Assembly: GCF_900129225.1 (NCBI RefSeq)
Contig: NZ_FQUG01000003.1
Coordinates: forward strand, 341,388-405,387
Source of the DNA: Schwartzia succinivorans DSM 10502
GTDB lineage: Bacteria > Bacillota > Negativicutes > Selenomonadales > Selenomonadaceae
Direction: 5' to 3'
Length of the DNA: 64,000 nucleotides
The notes below the pieces were generated by a model that was not told where the DNA came from, did no database searches, and saw only the letters and a program-made list of their open reading frames with translations. A program made the position numbers and the translations under genes. Shown piece after piece: positions 28,951 through 38,065 of this stretch (position 1 is the first letter of the stretch; each line of letters opens with the position of its first letter).

Positions 28951-30191
28951 GGAAACAGGAATTTCTAAAGCTTATCGTATGCGTTGCGGCAATCGTAGGA
29001 TTGTTTTGCGCATTCGTTTCACCGCTTGCGTATTCCATACGGCAGGGCCTTGACCTGCAGGGCGGTACACACGTTGTGCTTGAAGCAGAGGATACACCGG
29101 AGGCTCCGGTTAACCATGATGCGATGGAGCGTGTTCTCCATATCATGGAAAAACGTGTCAATGAGCTTGGTCTGACAGAACCGATGATTCAGCGTCAGGG
29201 TGAACGCAGAATTATCATCGAGCTTCCGGGCATAAAAGACCCGGACAAGGCAATTGCGGTTATCGGTAAAACGGCTATGCTCGAATTTAAGGATGAAGAG
29301 GGCAACACCGTTCTTACAGGTACAGACCTCAAGGATGCAAAGGAACAGACTGACCAGCAGAATCAGCATCTCGTATCCCTCGACTTCTCTGACGAGGGCG
29401 GAAAGAAATTTGCTGAACTCACAACCAAGAATGTAGGACGCCGTATTGCGATTCTTCTTGATGGAGAAGTACTGACCGCTCCGAACGTAAAAGAACCAAT
29501 AACAGGCGGCAAAGCTGTCATCACAGGACAGCGCTCCCTCGAAGAAGCGCATAACCTTGCTATTCTCCTCCGCAGCGGCGCGCTCCCTGTAAAGGTCAAT
29601 ATCATCGAGACACGCACAGTAGGACCGACACTTGGACAGGACTCCAAGGACAAGAGTGAATTCGCTTTCACAATCGGTATCGGCGCAGTCCTCGTATTCA
29701 TGCTGCTCTTCTATCGTCTTTCGGGACTCATTGCAGATATCAGCCTTATGGCGTATGTACTGCTGCTCCTTGCGGCGCTCAAATTCCTTGATGCGACGCT
29801 TACACTTCCGGGTGTTGCCGGTATCATACTTTCAGTTGGTATGGCCGTCGATGCGAACGTCCTGATATTTGAGCATTTCAAAGAAGAATACAAAAAAGGC
29901 TCAACACTCCGTATGTCCATGAACAACGGATTCAAGCGTGCCTTTACAACGATTTTTGACTCAAACCTTACAACGATTATTGCCGCGATGGTGCTGTTTG
30001 CATTCGGAACAGGCTCCATCCGCGGATTTGCGATTACCTTGGGACTTGGTGTTGTACTGAGTATGTTTACGGCAATCACACTCTCGAACTTCATGCTGAA
30101 AATGCTTGTAGGCTCGAACGTGGTTACGAGCCCGTTCCTCTTGGGTGCGCAGGCACGTGAAAACGGAACGGAGGTGAATAACCGTGCTTGA
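28947..30191 (+). CDS. secD: Protein translocase subunit SecD
   Basis: Membrane component that uses proton motive force to help export. 414 aa: one N-terminal helix, the large periplasmic P1-like domain (GLDLQGGTHVVLEAE, ELPGIKDPDKAIAVIGKTA), then a C-terminal RND-type membrane part (VGMAVDANVLIFEHFKEE). TTG start at 28947 overlaps the previous stop. It overlaps secF by 8 nt. Confidence 0.96.
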   Translation: MRKQEFLKLIVCVAAIVGLFCAFVSPLAYSIRQGLDLQGGTHVVLEAEDTPEAPVNHDAMERVLHIMEKRVNELGLTEPMIQRQGERRIIIELPGIKDPDKAIAVIGKTAMLEFKDEEGNTVLTGTDLKDAKEQTDQQNQHLVSLDFSDEGGKKFAELTTKNVGRRIAILLDGEVLTAPNVKEPITGGKAVITGQRSLEEAHNLAILLRSGALPVKVNIIETRTVGPTLGQDSKDKSEFAFTIGIGAVLVFMLLFYRLSGLIADISLMAYVLLLLAALKFLDATLTLPGVAGIILSVGMAVDANVLIFEHFKEEYKKGSTLRMSMNNGFKRAFTTIFDSNLTTIIAAMVLFAFGTGSIRGFAITLGLGVVLSMFTAITLSNFMLKMLVGSNVVTSPFLLGAQARENGTEVNNRA

Positions 30192-31302
30192 AAATGCAAA
30201 GTTTGATATCGTCGGACGTCGTAAAATCTGGTATCTGATTTCACTCCTTATCATCATTCCGGGTATTTTCTGCATGGTGACAAAGGGCTTCAACTTCGGT
30301 ATCGACTTCACCGGCGGTACGATTATTGAAATGCGCTTTGATAAACCTGTCGGAATACAGTCAGTCCGCGAGGTAATGGCACAGTATAAGCTGGACAACG
30401 CACAGATTCAGCTCTCCGGCGAGTCCTCCAGTGCTCTTGAGGCACGTGATGTCATGATTCGTACGGTTGACCTTGAAGAATCAGAACGTAAGGCTGTCAT
30501 GGCCTCCATGAAAGAAAAGCTGGGAGACTATCAGATGCTCCGTGAAGAAAAAGTCGGAGCAACCATGGGAACTGAGCTTTTGCTTAACGCTTTGTGGGCA
30601 ACGCTCCTTTCATGGGCACTCATCGTTGTGTATGTATCCTTCCGTTTCGAGTTCCGCTTCGGTCTCGCGGCGGTGCTTGCATTGATTCATGACGTGCTCA
30701 TCGTTCTCGCTGCATTCTCCTTCACACAGCGCCAGATTGATTCCTCGTTTGTCGCTGCACTCCTTACGATTGTCGGTTACTCCATCAACGATACAATCGT
30801 TATATTTGACCGTATTCGCGAAAACCTGAAGCTTCACTTCCGCCGCGGCGGTGATGTTATCGCGCTTGCAAACCGCAGTATATATCAGACACTTACGCGT
30901 TCCATATACACGGTCGTCACGGTTCTCTTCACAACCTTTGCACTCTATTGGTTCGGCGGCGATACGACGAAGGACTTCTCCTTTGCACTGCTCGTCGGCT
31001 TCATGAGCGGCTGCTATTCGTCCATATTTATTGCAAGCCCGCTCTGGGCTACCTTCCGTGAATGGGCGGAAAACAAAAAAGCTGCGAAGCGTGCGGCAGA
31101 ACAGCCGAAAAAAGAAAAAACATCTGACGAAGAAGCTGAGGATGAAGATAACGCTGAGGCTGTCCATGAGGCTCATAAGCCGAAGAAAAACGCAAAAAAG
31201 CCTGTAACAGAAAAACCGGTATACAAAAAGAAGAAAAAGACGGCAGAGAAAACTGAGCAGGAAGAACCTGTTGAGACCATGCCGGAAGAATCCAAAGAAT
31301 AA
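30184..31302 (+). CDS. secF: Protein translocase subunit SecF with a long charged tail
   Basis: Partner of SecD; 372 aa. N-terminal FNFGIDFTGGTIIEMRF and membrane motif VGYSINDTIVIFDRIREN are typical. The family core ends near residue 288 (SPLWATFREWAENKK); the last ~80 residues are almost entirely Lys, Glu, Ala and Pro and have no counterpart in most SecF proteins. GTG start at 30184 inside the end of secD. Confidence 0.95.
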   Translation: MLENAKFDIVGRRKIWYLISLLIIIPGIFCMVTKGFNFGIDFTGGTIIEMRFDKPVGIQSVREVMAQYKLDNAQIQLSGESSSALEARDVMIRTVDLEESERKAVMASMKEKLGDYQMLREEKVGATMGTELLLNALWATLLSWALIVVYVSFRFEFRFGLAAVLALIHDVLIVLAAFSFTQRQIDSSFVAALLTIVGYSINDTIVIFDRIRENLKLHFRRGGDVIALANRSIYQTLTRSIYTVVTVLFTTFALYWFGGDTTKDFSFALLVGFMSGCYSSIFIASPLWATFREWAENKKAAKRAAEQPKKEKTSDEEAEDEDNAEAVHEAHKPKKNAKKPVTEKPVYKKKKKTAEKTEQEEPVETMPEESKE

Positions 31303-31312
31303 AATTGAGATC

Positions 31313-31335
31313 AGCCTGCCCTTTTTGGGCAGGCT
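31313..31335 (+). other. Stable hairpin between secF and recJ
   Basis: AGCCTGCCC and GGGCAGGCT with a five-T loop form a perfect 9-bp stem in the 56-nt gap. No U-tract follows, so it is not a classical terminator; an mRNA-stabilising or processing hairpin is possible. Confidence 0.6.
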
Positions 31336-31358
31336 GTACTTGTACGGAGAAAAATACC

Positions 31359-33317
31359 ATGGACAAAAAATGGACAATTCGCACACACGATGAAAAGCTT
31401 GAGACAGATTTTTCAAAGGAGCTTGGAGTCACCCGTCTCGTAGCAGGAATCTTACTGGAAAGAGGAATCTCGGACACAGAAGAAGCAAAATGCTTTCTTG
31501 ACCCCGTGAACACACAGCCATTCTATGACCCGTTTCTGCTTCCGGATATGAATCCTGCGGTAGGACGTATCAAACGCGCCATAGAAAACAATGAGCGGAT
31601 AACAGTGTACGGAGATTATGATGTAGACGGTATATCGGCTGTAACCATACTCATGAGGGGACTGCGACGTCTGGGTGCCGACGTATCATATTACATTCCG
31701 AACCGCCACACAGAAGGCTACGGCATACACACAGAAGCATTGGAGAAGATTGCAGCAGAAGGAGCCTCTCTTCTGGTATCCGTTGACTGCGGAATTACAT
31801 CTGTTGAAGCAGTAGAAGCCATGACAGGAAAGCTGGACATAATCATAACAGACCACCATCTGCCCGAAGGGCCGCTGCCTGAGGCTATCGCTGTAATCGA
31901 CGCGCATCGTGACGACAGCATATATCCCTATGCAGACCTGTGCGGAGCAGGAGTTGCGTTTAAGCTTTGTCAGGCACTCTTTGCCGAAATGCGTGACGAA
32001 CCCTATGAAACATATACAAAGGACATAGAAATCGCTGCACTTGGGACGATTGCCGACCTGGTTCCCCTCAAGGGAGAAAATCGCAAAATCACCGCAATAG
32101 GACTCACAAAATTTCAGACGACAGAGCTTGTGGGACTGCGCGCCCTGATTGAAGCCGCAGGGTGTAAGGACAAGAAAATAAATGCAGGACACGTAGGCTT
32201 CAGTATTGCACCGCGGCTCAATGCCGCAGGCCGTCTCGAAACTGCCTCGAAAGGCGCGGAGCTTCTTCTGACACAGGATGAAACGAAAGCGGCGGAGCTG
32301 GCTGCGGAGCTTTCAGGAATAAACAGCGAACGTCAGGGCATAGAGCAGGAAATATTCGAAGCAGCAGAACAAAAACTGGAAAATATCGACATTGAACAGG
32401 CTCATGTAATCGTCGTCGCCGGAGAAGACTGGAATCCCGGTGTCATAGGGCTTGCCGCGTCCAAGCTCACAGAAAAATATTACCGTCCCTCTATCGTAAT
32501 CGGCATAAAAGACGGAGTAGGAAAAGGCTCCTGCCGCAGTATCGACGGCTTCCACATATTTGAAGCACTTTCTGCATGCAAGGATGACCTGATACAGTTC
32601 GGAGGACACGCAATGGCGGCAGGTCTGACAGTAGACGCTGACAAAATAGATGACCTTCGTGAAAGCCTTGAAAAATGGGCCCGTGAGAATATCAGGGAAG
32701 AAGTCTATCAGCCTGTACTGAAGCTTGAAGCAGAGCTTCCTGTAGGCAAAATCGACTTTGAACTCATGAAAGAACTGGAAAAGCTGGAACCCTACGGCAT
32801 GGGAAATCCAAGGCCTCTTTTTGCTGACTTCAACGTAACAGCGGAGCAGGCAAGAAGCATGGGAAAAGACGGAAAGCACCTGATGATGATATTTCCGGGG
32901 AATTTCCGTGCTATCATGTGGAATCACGGCGAAGATGTACCGATGCTCCAAAGCGGCGCTGTAGACATAGCCTACGTCCCTGAAATCAATGAATGGAATG
33001 GAAACCAGTCTATAGAAGCCAGACTATCCGAGCTGCGTGAGACAGAAAGCCGAAGAATCAACCCAACAAGAGAAATACTGGCAGGAGTCTATCGCGTAAT
33101 GCGCAGCCGCGCCGATGCAGAGCAAACCGTACACGGAACAGAAATGCAGCTCGCAGCCGCCTGCGGTGTTTCCACATACACCTATCGCCTTGCAGTCAGG
33201 ATATTCGAAGAGCTTGGACTGATGCAGACAAAGGAAGATGGAGTATACGTCCCCGCATCACCTGAAAAACGCTCCCTCAAAGACTCCGAGACCTTCAGAC
33301 GCTGCAGCGGAAAATAA
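31359..33317 (+). CDS. recJ: Single-stranded-DNA-specific exonuclease RecJ
   Basis: 5'-3' exonuclease in recombination and mismatch repair. 652 aa with VYGDYDVDGISAVTIL, DHH motif TDHHLPEG, the DHHA1 region HVGFSIAPRLNAAGRL and the OB domain. About 85 residues beyond the OB domain (from NPTREILAGVYRVMR) look like a winged-helix extension. ATG 31359 with GGAG ahead was preferred over the open frame that begins inside the secF-recJ hairpin. Confidence 0.94.
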   Translation: MDKKWTIRTHDEKLETDFSKELGVTRLVAGILLERGISDTEEAKCFLDPVNTQPFYDPFLLPDMNPAVGRIKRAIENNERITVYGDYDVDGISAVTILMRGLRRLGADVSYYIPNRHTEGYGIHTEALEKIAAEGASLLVSVDCGITSVEAVEAMTGKLDIIITDHHLPEGPLPEAIAVIDAHRDDSIYPYADLCGAGVAFKLCQALFAEMRDEPYETYTKDIEIAALGTIADLVPLKGENRKITAIGLTKFQTTELVGLRALIEAAGCKDKKINAGHVGFSIAPRLNAAGRLETASKGAELLLTQDETKAAELAAELSGINSERQGIEQEIFEAAEQKLENIDIEQAHVIVVAGEDWNPGVIGLAASKLTEKYYRPSIVIGIKDGVGKGSCRSIDGFHIFEALSACKDDLIQFGGHAMAAGLTVDADKIDDLRESLEKWARENIREEVYQPVLKLEAELPVGKIDFELMKELEKLEPYGMGNPRPLFADFNVTAEQARSMGKDGKHLMMIFPGNFRAIMWNHGEDVPMLQSGAVDIAYVPEINEWNGNQSIEARLSELRETESRRINPTREILAGVYRVMRSRADAEQTVHGTEMQLAAACGVSTYTYRLAVRIFEELGLMQTKEDGVYVPASPEKRSLKDSETFRRCSGK

Positions 33318-33396
33318 ATAAAATGTCGCTTTCAAAGAGACCTTTCGTCAATAAAAAAATGCTAATATAAAAACAGATAGATATAAGGTGATTATT

Positions 33397-33945
33397 TTGG
33401 AGGATTACAAAGAAAAGCTTATAGAATCCCTTCGGGATTACATGCGCAGAAATTATATTGAGATGCCAAGCATCCACTATTCTATTTCTATTGAAGAACC
33501 TCCACAGGCGCATGATGAAAATGAACTTGATGAAATCTGGTTAAAAGAACACTCCAAAACGCAATGTATCCGATTACGCTTAAAGGCTTTTTTAAGCCGG
33601 AAAAAAATAGTCTCATTCGGTGATAAGCTGCAGGAATGGATGGATAGAAAAGGACTTACTGGTGTTGAACTGTATAAGGCGGTACATATGGATAGGCGAT
33701 TGTTTTCTAAAATCCTTACGGAGCAATTTTATCATCCAAGTAAAAATACGGCAGTACTTCTTGCACTGGCGATGCGGTTAACATCAAGTGAGGCACTGGA
33801 ATTTGTGCAAATGGCCGGTTACTATCTGTCAAAAGAAGATAAACGGGACCTGATTATAAGTTTTTGTTTTGAAGAGCAGGTTTATGATGTGATGATTGTC
33901 GATGAGCTATTACACATGTATGATTGCAGCCCCTTGATGCAATAG
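33397..33945 (+). CDS. Helix-turn-helix-like protein paired with the PcfJ-like gene
   Basis: 182 aa, unnamed family. The middle (FGDKLQEWMDRKGLTGVELY, then MDRRLFSKILTEQ) looks like an XRE/Cro-type HTH with the second helix entering DNA. An acidic N-terminal half (about 60 residues) and a helical C-terminus (YYLSKEDKRDLIISFCFEE) flank it. TTG 33397 is preferred because AAGGTG lies 6 nt ahead; GTG 33388 is also in frame. 36 nt upstream of the PcfJ-like gene, so probably its regulator or partner. First gene of the accessory island, and AT-richer than recJ. Confidence 0.65.
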   Translation: MEDYKEKLIESLRDYMRRNYIEMPSIHYSISIEEPPQAHDENELDEIWLKEHSKTQCIRLRLKAFLSRKKIVSFGDKLQEWMDRKGLTGVELYKAVHMDRRLFSKILTEQFYHPSKNTAVLLALAMRLTSSEALEFVQMAGYYLSKEDKRDLIISFCFEEQVYDVMIVDELLHMYDCSPLMQ

Positions 33946-33981
33946 GAAAAATAGAATTAATGAGAAAGGCAGGCGGTTATT

Positions 33982-36108
33982 ATGCTGAATATTGCATTTC
34001 AGTATGACGTTTACTCAAAAGAATGGGTAGTATGCAAAGATGAAGTCTGCCTTTATGAGGATATCGAGAAGATTCCATGTGCTGTTTTGATTCCCCATGC
34101 TCCAAAGAGCATGATATATGTAACTGTACAGCCGGTAGGGCAGAAGTCTTTCGTTAAGGAACTTGAGAATGGCGAGAAAGCTGATATCAAGCATGTGCTG
34201 ACGGCAGCAGCAGAGGAAAAGGATTATCTCTATAAGCCTCCGTATATTGAGGTGAACGGAGAATATGCTTTCAGGTGGCGTATTTTTCAATCAACGGCCG
34301 GGGGTGCAATTAACATTGCTTGCGATATCGCATCGGTGATAATTCGCCAAAATGGTGATTTTTTGAAAAAATGGTGTACATGGAAAACTGTTTCATGTGT
34401 TGCTAATCAAAAAAAGGATATAATTCTTTTTAAAAATTTAGATACAGCCTATAGTAAGGATTTGTACGACATAAGGCGTATGGATCAACAACCGAAATTA
34501 CGCATACCGGATATTGTGGCTGGCACGGCAATCGAAGCAATGCGTGACGGAACCGGGGTGTTGGAAGGAATTCGGCCAAGTGTATTGAGCTGTACATCCG
34601 GTTGGGAAAAAATACTTGCTTATTTTGAACATCCATTTGATGTAAATATTTATTATTTAAAAAATTTTATCGGAGATGCTTTTGATGAATTATTTCCAAG
34701 GAATTGCAGAGATAATTTCAGACCTCTTTGTGATTATCTTGAGATAAGAAAACCACCTAAAAGCCTTCGTAAAGCGCATACGTTCTATCCATACGCTGTT
34801 GTTTGGTTTTGCATTTTTCGTCAATGGGGGATTCATGACATAAATCTGATACAGAGGTTCTTCTCATTTCAAAAATGGAATAAAAACAGGAGCCTGGAAC
34901 CTTTTCATTACTTCCCTAAAGAAAAATATGTTGGGCTGTTTAATTATTATGCAAAGGAAAATTGGAAGAGATTCGAATATTTTTGCAAATGGCTGATTGA
35001 AAGAATCGGAGAAAAAAGATTTATGCAGTGGTTCTATCAGACAGTAAAAGAAGACAGCATTGGTCAAATGGCCAAGGATTGTCTTCGGATGTTCTATGGG
35101 CACGCGGATGACATATCGGAAGAACTGCGTGAATTAATAGCACGTGAGAAGCTTTCGAACAGAGTACATAACGCGCTTTGTTCCGAGACTGCTTTTTTGA
35201 AAAGGCAAAAATACGAACGCATACTGTATGAGGATGCAATGGCAAAATTGGAATGCAATCTCAACGATTATGAATTTCGTCTTACACACAGTACGCAAAC
35301 AATAGTTCAGCTTGGAATGATATTCAGTAATTGTGTCGCCGGATATTGCGATGATGCAATCAATAAAAGATGTGCAATCGCCTATGTACGGCAGGGTGAC
35401 AGATACGTGGCATGTATAGAGCTGATAAACCGGCATGGTAAATTACATATTAAGCAGGCGCTTGGTAAATATAATGAGTATTTGGATGAGACGGACCGGT
35501 TTTTCTGTCGGTATTGGGCGAACCTGTTCAAAATGACATATGAGGAAAAATATCTCGGAGCTAAAGAAAGAGACATAATCATTCCGGATGTAAAATATGA
35601 AAGGATTTCACATCAAAAAGGAATAGATGAGATGTATTTGAAAGAGCTGCAGGAAATACCTAAGAAGAAAATTGTCAGAGGGTATTACGAAATACTCTGG
35701 AAAGAGCTAAAGAATGTAACCAAAAAAAGGCTGAATGAACCTCCATGGATGCATTTCACAGATGAGTATGCCAGGTTGATGTACCTTTATCCTGAGGCAC
35801 AACGTATTTATGAAGCCGCTTTTGACGGAAACATGGAAGCAGCTTATGTACTGGGGCAAATCTACATGGACGACATAGGTGTTCCACACGATTATTCACT
35901 TGCCAAAAAATGGATGAAGACAGCGAAAAGTGCAGGACACCCTAATGCGTGGCGTGTGCTGAAATCAATCCAATTAATTGCGCATATGACAAATGATGAT
36001 ATGGATGAATATGAAAGAAGGCTTGCGAAAGCAATACTGAGGCTGAGGCAAAAATCAATTATTGAAGATGGGAATCAAAAGCTGAATTTGCTCGATAATG
36101 CCGGGTAA
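33982..36108 (+). CDS. PcfJ-like protein with C-terminal Sel1 repeats
   Basis: 708 aa. Residues ~435-515 match the PcfJ-like family: THSTQTIVQLGMIFSNCVAGY, a Cys-containing loop, then YVACIELINRHGKLHIKQAL. The C-terminus (residues ~610-665) is Sel1-like: AYVLGQIYMDDIGVPHDYSL followed by AKKWMKTAKSAGHPNA. The N-terminal 430 residues are unrecognised and rich in aromatic and basic residues. PcfJ-like proteins are known from conjugative plasmids and prophage-like elements, but the biochemical role is not established. No conjugation genes are nearby. Probably co-expressed with the HTH gene. Confidence 0.7.
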   Translation: MLNIAFQYDVYSKEWVVCKDEVCLYEDIEKIPCAVLIPHAPKSMIYVTVQPVGQKSFVKELENGEKADIKHVLTAAAEEKDYLYKPPYIEVNGEYAFRWRIFQSTAGGAINIACDIASVIIRQNGDFLKKWCTWKTVSCVANQKKDIILFKNLDTAYSKDLYDIRRMDQQPKLRIPDIVAGTAIEAMRDGTGVLEGIRPSVLSCTSGWEKILAYFEHPFDVNIYYLKNFIGDAFDELFPRNCRDNFRPLCDYLEIRKPPKSLRKAHTFYPYAVVWFCIFRQWGIHDINLIQRFFSFQKWNKNRSLEPFHYFPKEKYVGLFNYYAKENWKRFEYFCKWLIERIGEKRFMQWFYQTVKEDSIGQMAKDCLRMFYGHADDISEELRELIAREKLSNRVHNALCSETAFLKRQKYERILYEDAMAKLECNLNDYEFRLTHSTQTIVQLGMIFSNCVAGYCDDAINKRCAIAYVRQGDRYVACIELINRHGKLHIKQALGKYNEYLDETDRFFCRYWANLFKMTYEEKYLGAKERDIIIPDVKYERISHQKGIDEMYLKELQEIPKKKIVRGYYEILWKELKNVTKKRLNEPPWMHFTDEYARLMYLYPEAQRIYEAAFDGNMEAAYVLGQIYMDDIGVPHDYSLAKKWMKTAKSAGHPNAWRVLKSIQLIAHMTNDDMDEYERRLAKAILRLRQKSIIEDGNQKLNLLDNAG

Positions 36109-36167
36109 TGTATCGGTCATAGCCCCAATCTTCATAAATAAAATATATATAAGGAGGAATGGTTATA

Positions 36168-36275
36168 ATGAAAAAGTTTAGTATCTTTTTTGTCGTGTGC
36201 TTTACTGTTTTGATTACGTCAATTTGTTCGGCTAATTTTGGATTTGGAAAAGAAAAAATAGGGATTTTAACCTAA
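36168..36275 (+). pseudogene. 5' part of a small secreted-protein gene split by IS605
   Basis: Strong RBS (AAGGAGG) and ATG 36168, then a clear signal peptide: MKKF, a hydrophobic core SIFFVVCFTVLITSI, and CSA-N as a plausible cleavage site. The reading frame runs into the IS left end and meets TAA at 36273-36275 after 35 codons. If the element (about 36272-38065) is removed, codon AC|T is completed by the right flank and the frame continues for 27 codons to TAG 38148-38150. That gives a 62-residue protein. Confidence 0.75.
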
Positions 36276-36414
36276 CCCGCGAGAAGTCCTCCACCTCTTA
36301 GGTGGGGGATGAAGGCGGGTATGGCGAATTTACGTAAGTAATTGATCCATACAATTGCTTTTTGTCTTATTGGGTAGTATAATCAGTCGTAAAAGAGAAA
36401 GGACTTATTATACT

Positions 36415-36810
36415 ATGGAATTAGATAACAATAACCATTCAGTGTTCTTACTCTGTTATCATCTGGTTTTGGTAGTGAAGTATCGTCGCAAGGTATTCTC
36501 TGACCGAATGAGCCAATATGCTAAAGATATTTTTGTTCGCATTGGCTCATCATACAACATTACGTTGGAGGAATGGAATCACGACCAAGACCATGTGCAT
36601 ATCATGTTCCGTGCTCATCCTAATACAGAGCTGTCGAAATTCATCAATGCTTATAAAAGTGCCAGCTCTAGGCTAATCAAAAAAGATTTTCCAGAGGTTA
36701 GGCGCAAGCTGTGGAAAGAAATGTTTTGGTCGAGAAGTTATTGCCTGTTGACAACAGGCGGTGCTCCTATTGAGACAATTAGGAAATACATAGAAAATCA
36801 AGGCAGGTGA
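36415..36810 (+). CDS. tnpA: IS200/IS605 Y1 transposase TnpA
   Basis: 131-aa HUH single-strand transposase. The His pair lies in QDHVHIMFRAHP and the catalytic tyrosine in TIRKYIENQ near the C-terminus. ATG 36415 with AAAGGA upstream was chosen over an ATG-less extension from 36355, because MELDNNNHSVFLL matches family N-termini. Confidence 0.93.
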   Translation: MELDNNNHSVFLLCYHLVLVVKYRRKVFSDRMSQYAKDIFVRIGSSYNITLEEWNHDQDHVHIMFRAHPNTELSKFINAYKSASSRLIKKDFPEVRRKLWKEMFWSRSYCLLTTGGAPIETIRKYIENQGR

Positions 36811-36815
36811 TTATA

Positions 36816-37925
36816 GTGAATAAGGCATACCGATACAGACTCTACCCAACAACTGAACAAAAAATTATGTTTGCTAAGACTTTCGGCTGTGCCAGATTCA
36901 TCTATAACAAGATGCTTGGTGACCGCCTTGACTACTACAAAGAGACAGGCAAGAAGCTGAACAACACTCCCGCACAATACAAATCTGAATTTCCTTGGCT
37001 AAAGGAAGTAGACAGCTTGGCTCTTGCAAATGCTCAGCTAAACCTGAATAAGGCTTACAACAACTTTTGGAATAATCGCAGGCACTTTGGAAAACCACGC
37101 TTAAAGTCTAAGAAAACGGGGCATTGTTCGTACTCTACGAACAATCAGAAAGGCTCTGTCCGATTAGATGGTAATAAGGTAAAACTGCCGAAAGTTGGTT
37201 GGGTAAAATTATGCCTGCATCGCCCGCTGATGGAAAATAGCACTATTAAGACTGTAACCATAAGCAGGACACCAACAGGAAAATACTACATCAGTATTCT
37301 TGTAGAGTATGAAAACCAAATACTCCCCATAATACCGAAGAACTTTCTTGGGCTGGACTTTGCTATGCACGGTTTGTATGTTGCTTCCGATGAGGATGAT
37401 GCGGACTATCCAAATTTCTTGAGGAAAGCCGAGAAAAGATTAGCCAAAGCACAAAGAAAACTTTCTAAGCGGCAAAAGGGAAGTCATAACCGAGACAAAC
37501 AAAGGTTGCGTGTAGCTAAGTTTCATGAAAAAATTGCCAACCAACGCCATGACTTCCTTCATAAAAAAGCCCGCTACTTGGTAGACCGCTATGACGCCAT
37601 AGGCATAGAAGATATTAGTGTCAAAGCTATGGCGAAGCATAAGAAAGGCGGAAAATTCAGCTTTGGTAAATCCGTAGCCGACAATGGCTGGAACATGTTC
37701 ACAAATATACTGGAGTACAAGCTTGCATGGCAGGGCAAACAACTTATAAAGATAGACAAGTGGTATCCAAGCAGTCAATTATGCCATATTTGCGGCTATC
37801 AAAATGACGAAACTAAAAACTTGTCTGTGAGAGAATGGGATTGTCCCGCTTGTGGCAGTCACCATAACCGCGATAAAAACGCTGCAATAAATATTCGAGA
37901 AGAAGCTAGACGAATATCTGCCTAA
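36816..37925 (+). CDS. tnpB: RNA-guided nuclease TnpB of IS605
   Basis: 369 aa. N-terminus NKAYRYRLYPTTEQK; RuvC-type residues Asp in LGLDFAMHGLY, Glu in IGIEDISVKAM, and Asp in RDKNAAINI; zinc finger CHICGY ... CPACGSHH. All catalytic residues are present, so it looks intact. GTG 36816 was preferred (AGGTGA just ahead); GTG 36807 is an alternative and overlaps tnpA. TnpB cuts DNA matching its guide RNA next to a target-adjacent motif, which favours retention of the element at its donor site. Confidence 0.93.
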   Translation: MNKAYRYRLYPTTEQKIMFAKTFGCARFIYNKMLGDRLDYYKETGKKLNNTPAQYKSEFPWLKEVDSLALANAQLNLNKAYNNFWNNRRHFGKPRLKSKKTGHCSYSTNNQKGSVRLDGNKVKLPKVGWVKLCLHRPLMENSTIKTVTISRTPTGKYYISILVEYENQILPIIPKNFLGLDFAMHGLYVASDEDDADYPNFLRKAEKRLAKAQRKLSKRQKGSHNRDKQRLRVAKFHEKIANQRHDFLHKKARYLVDRYDAIGIEDISVKAMAKHKKGGKFSFGKSVADNGWNMFTNILEYKLAWQGKQLIKIDKWYPSSQLCHICGYQNDETKNLSVREWDCPACGSHHNRDKNAAINIREEARRISA

Positions 37926-38065
37926 CTAATCTCGTAAAATACCGTGGGTCGCACGGGAATCTACGCCTGTGGAGAGAGTGTAAGTCGCTGCAACTCTTCG
38001 GAGTCGGTGGTGCTGTTCTCGTGGAAGCAGGAAGCTCCCGCCTCTATAGGCGGGGGTACGTTCAC
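37860..38065 (+). ncRNA. Probable guide RNA (reRNA/omega RNA) of TnpB
   Basis: In this family the guide RNA is made from the end of tnpB through the right end of the element, with the guide taken from the flanking DNA. The 140 nt after the tnpB stop is structured (for example GCAGGAAGCTCCCGCC...GGCGGGGG) and non-coding, which fits. Its 5' end is a guess. The guide would begin with the host sequence TAAAGATATGCGAGATATAG at 38066. Confidence 0.5.

Larger units (their letters stand above)
36272..38065 (+). mobile_element. IS200/IS605-family insertion sequence (tnpA + tnpB)
   Basis: About 1.79 kb with no terminal inverted repeats. Subterminal hairpins sit at both ends: left CCTCCACC/GGTGGGGG inside CCCGC...GCGGG (36276-36319), right CCCGCC/GGCGGG (38037-38055). 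The left flank ends in TTTTAAC and no target duplication is seen, as expected for single-strand transposition 3' to a short target. End positions are uncertain by one base (C at either junction). It carries intact tnpA and tnpB, so it may be active. Confidence 0.9.

Noticed and set aside
31313..31335. Terminator between secF and recJ
   Set aside because: The stem is perfect but no U-tract follows; listed only as a hairpin.
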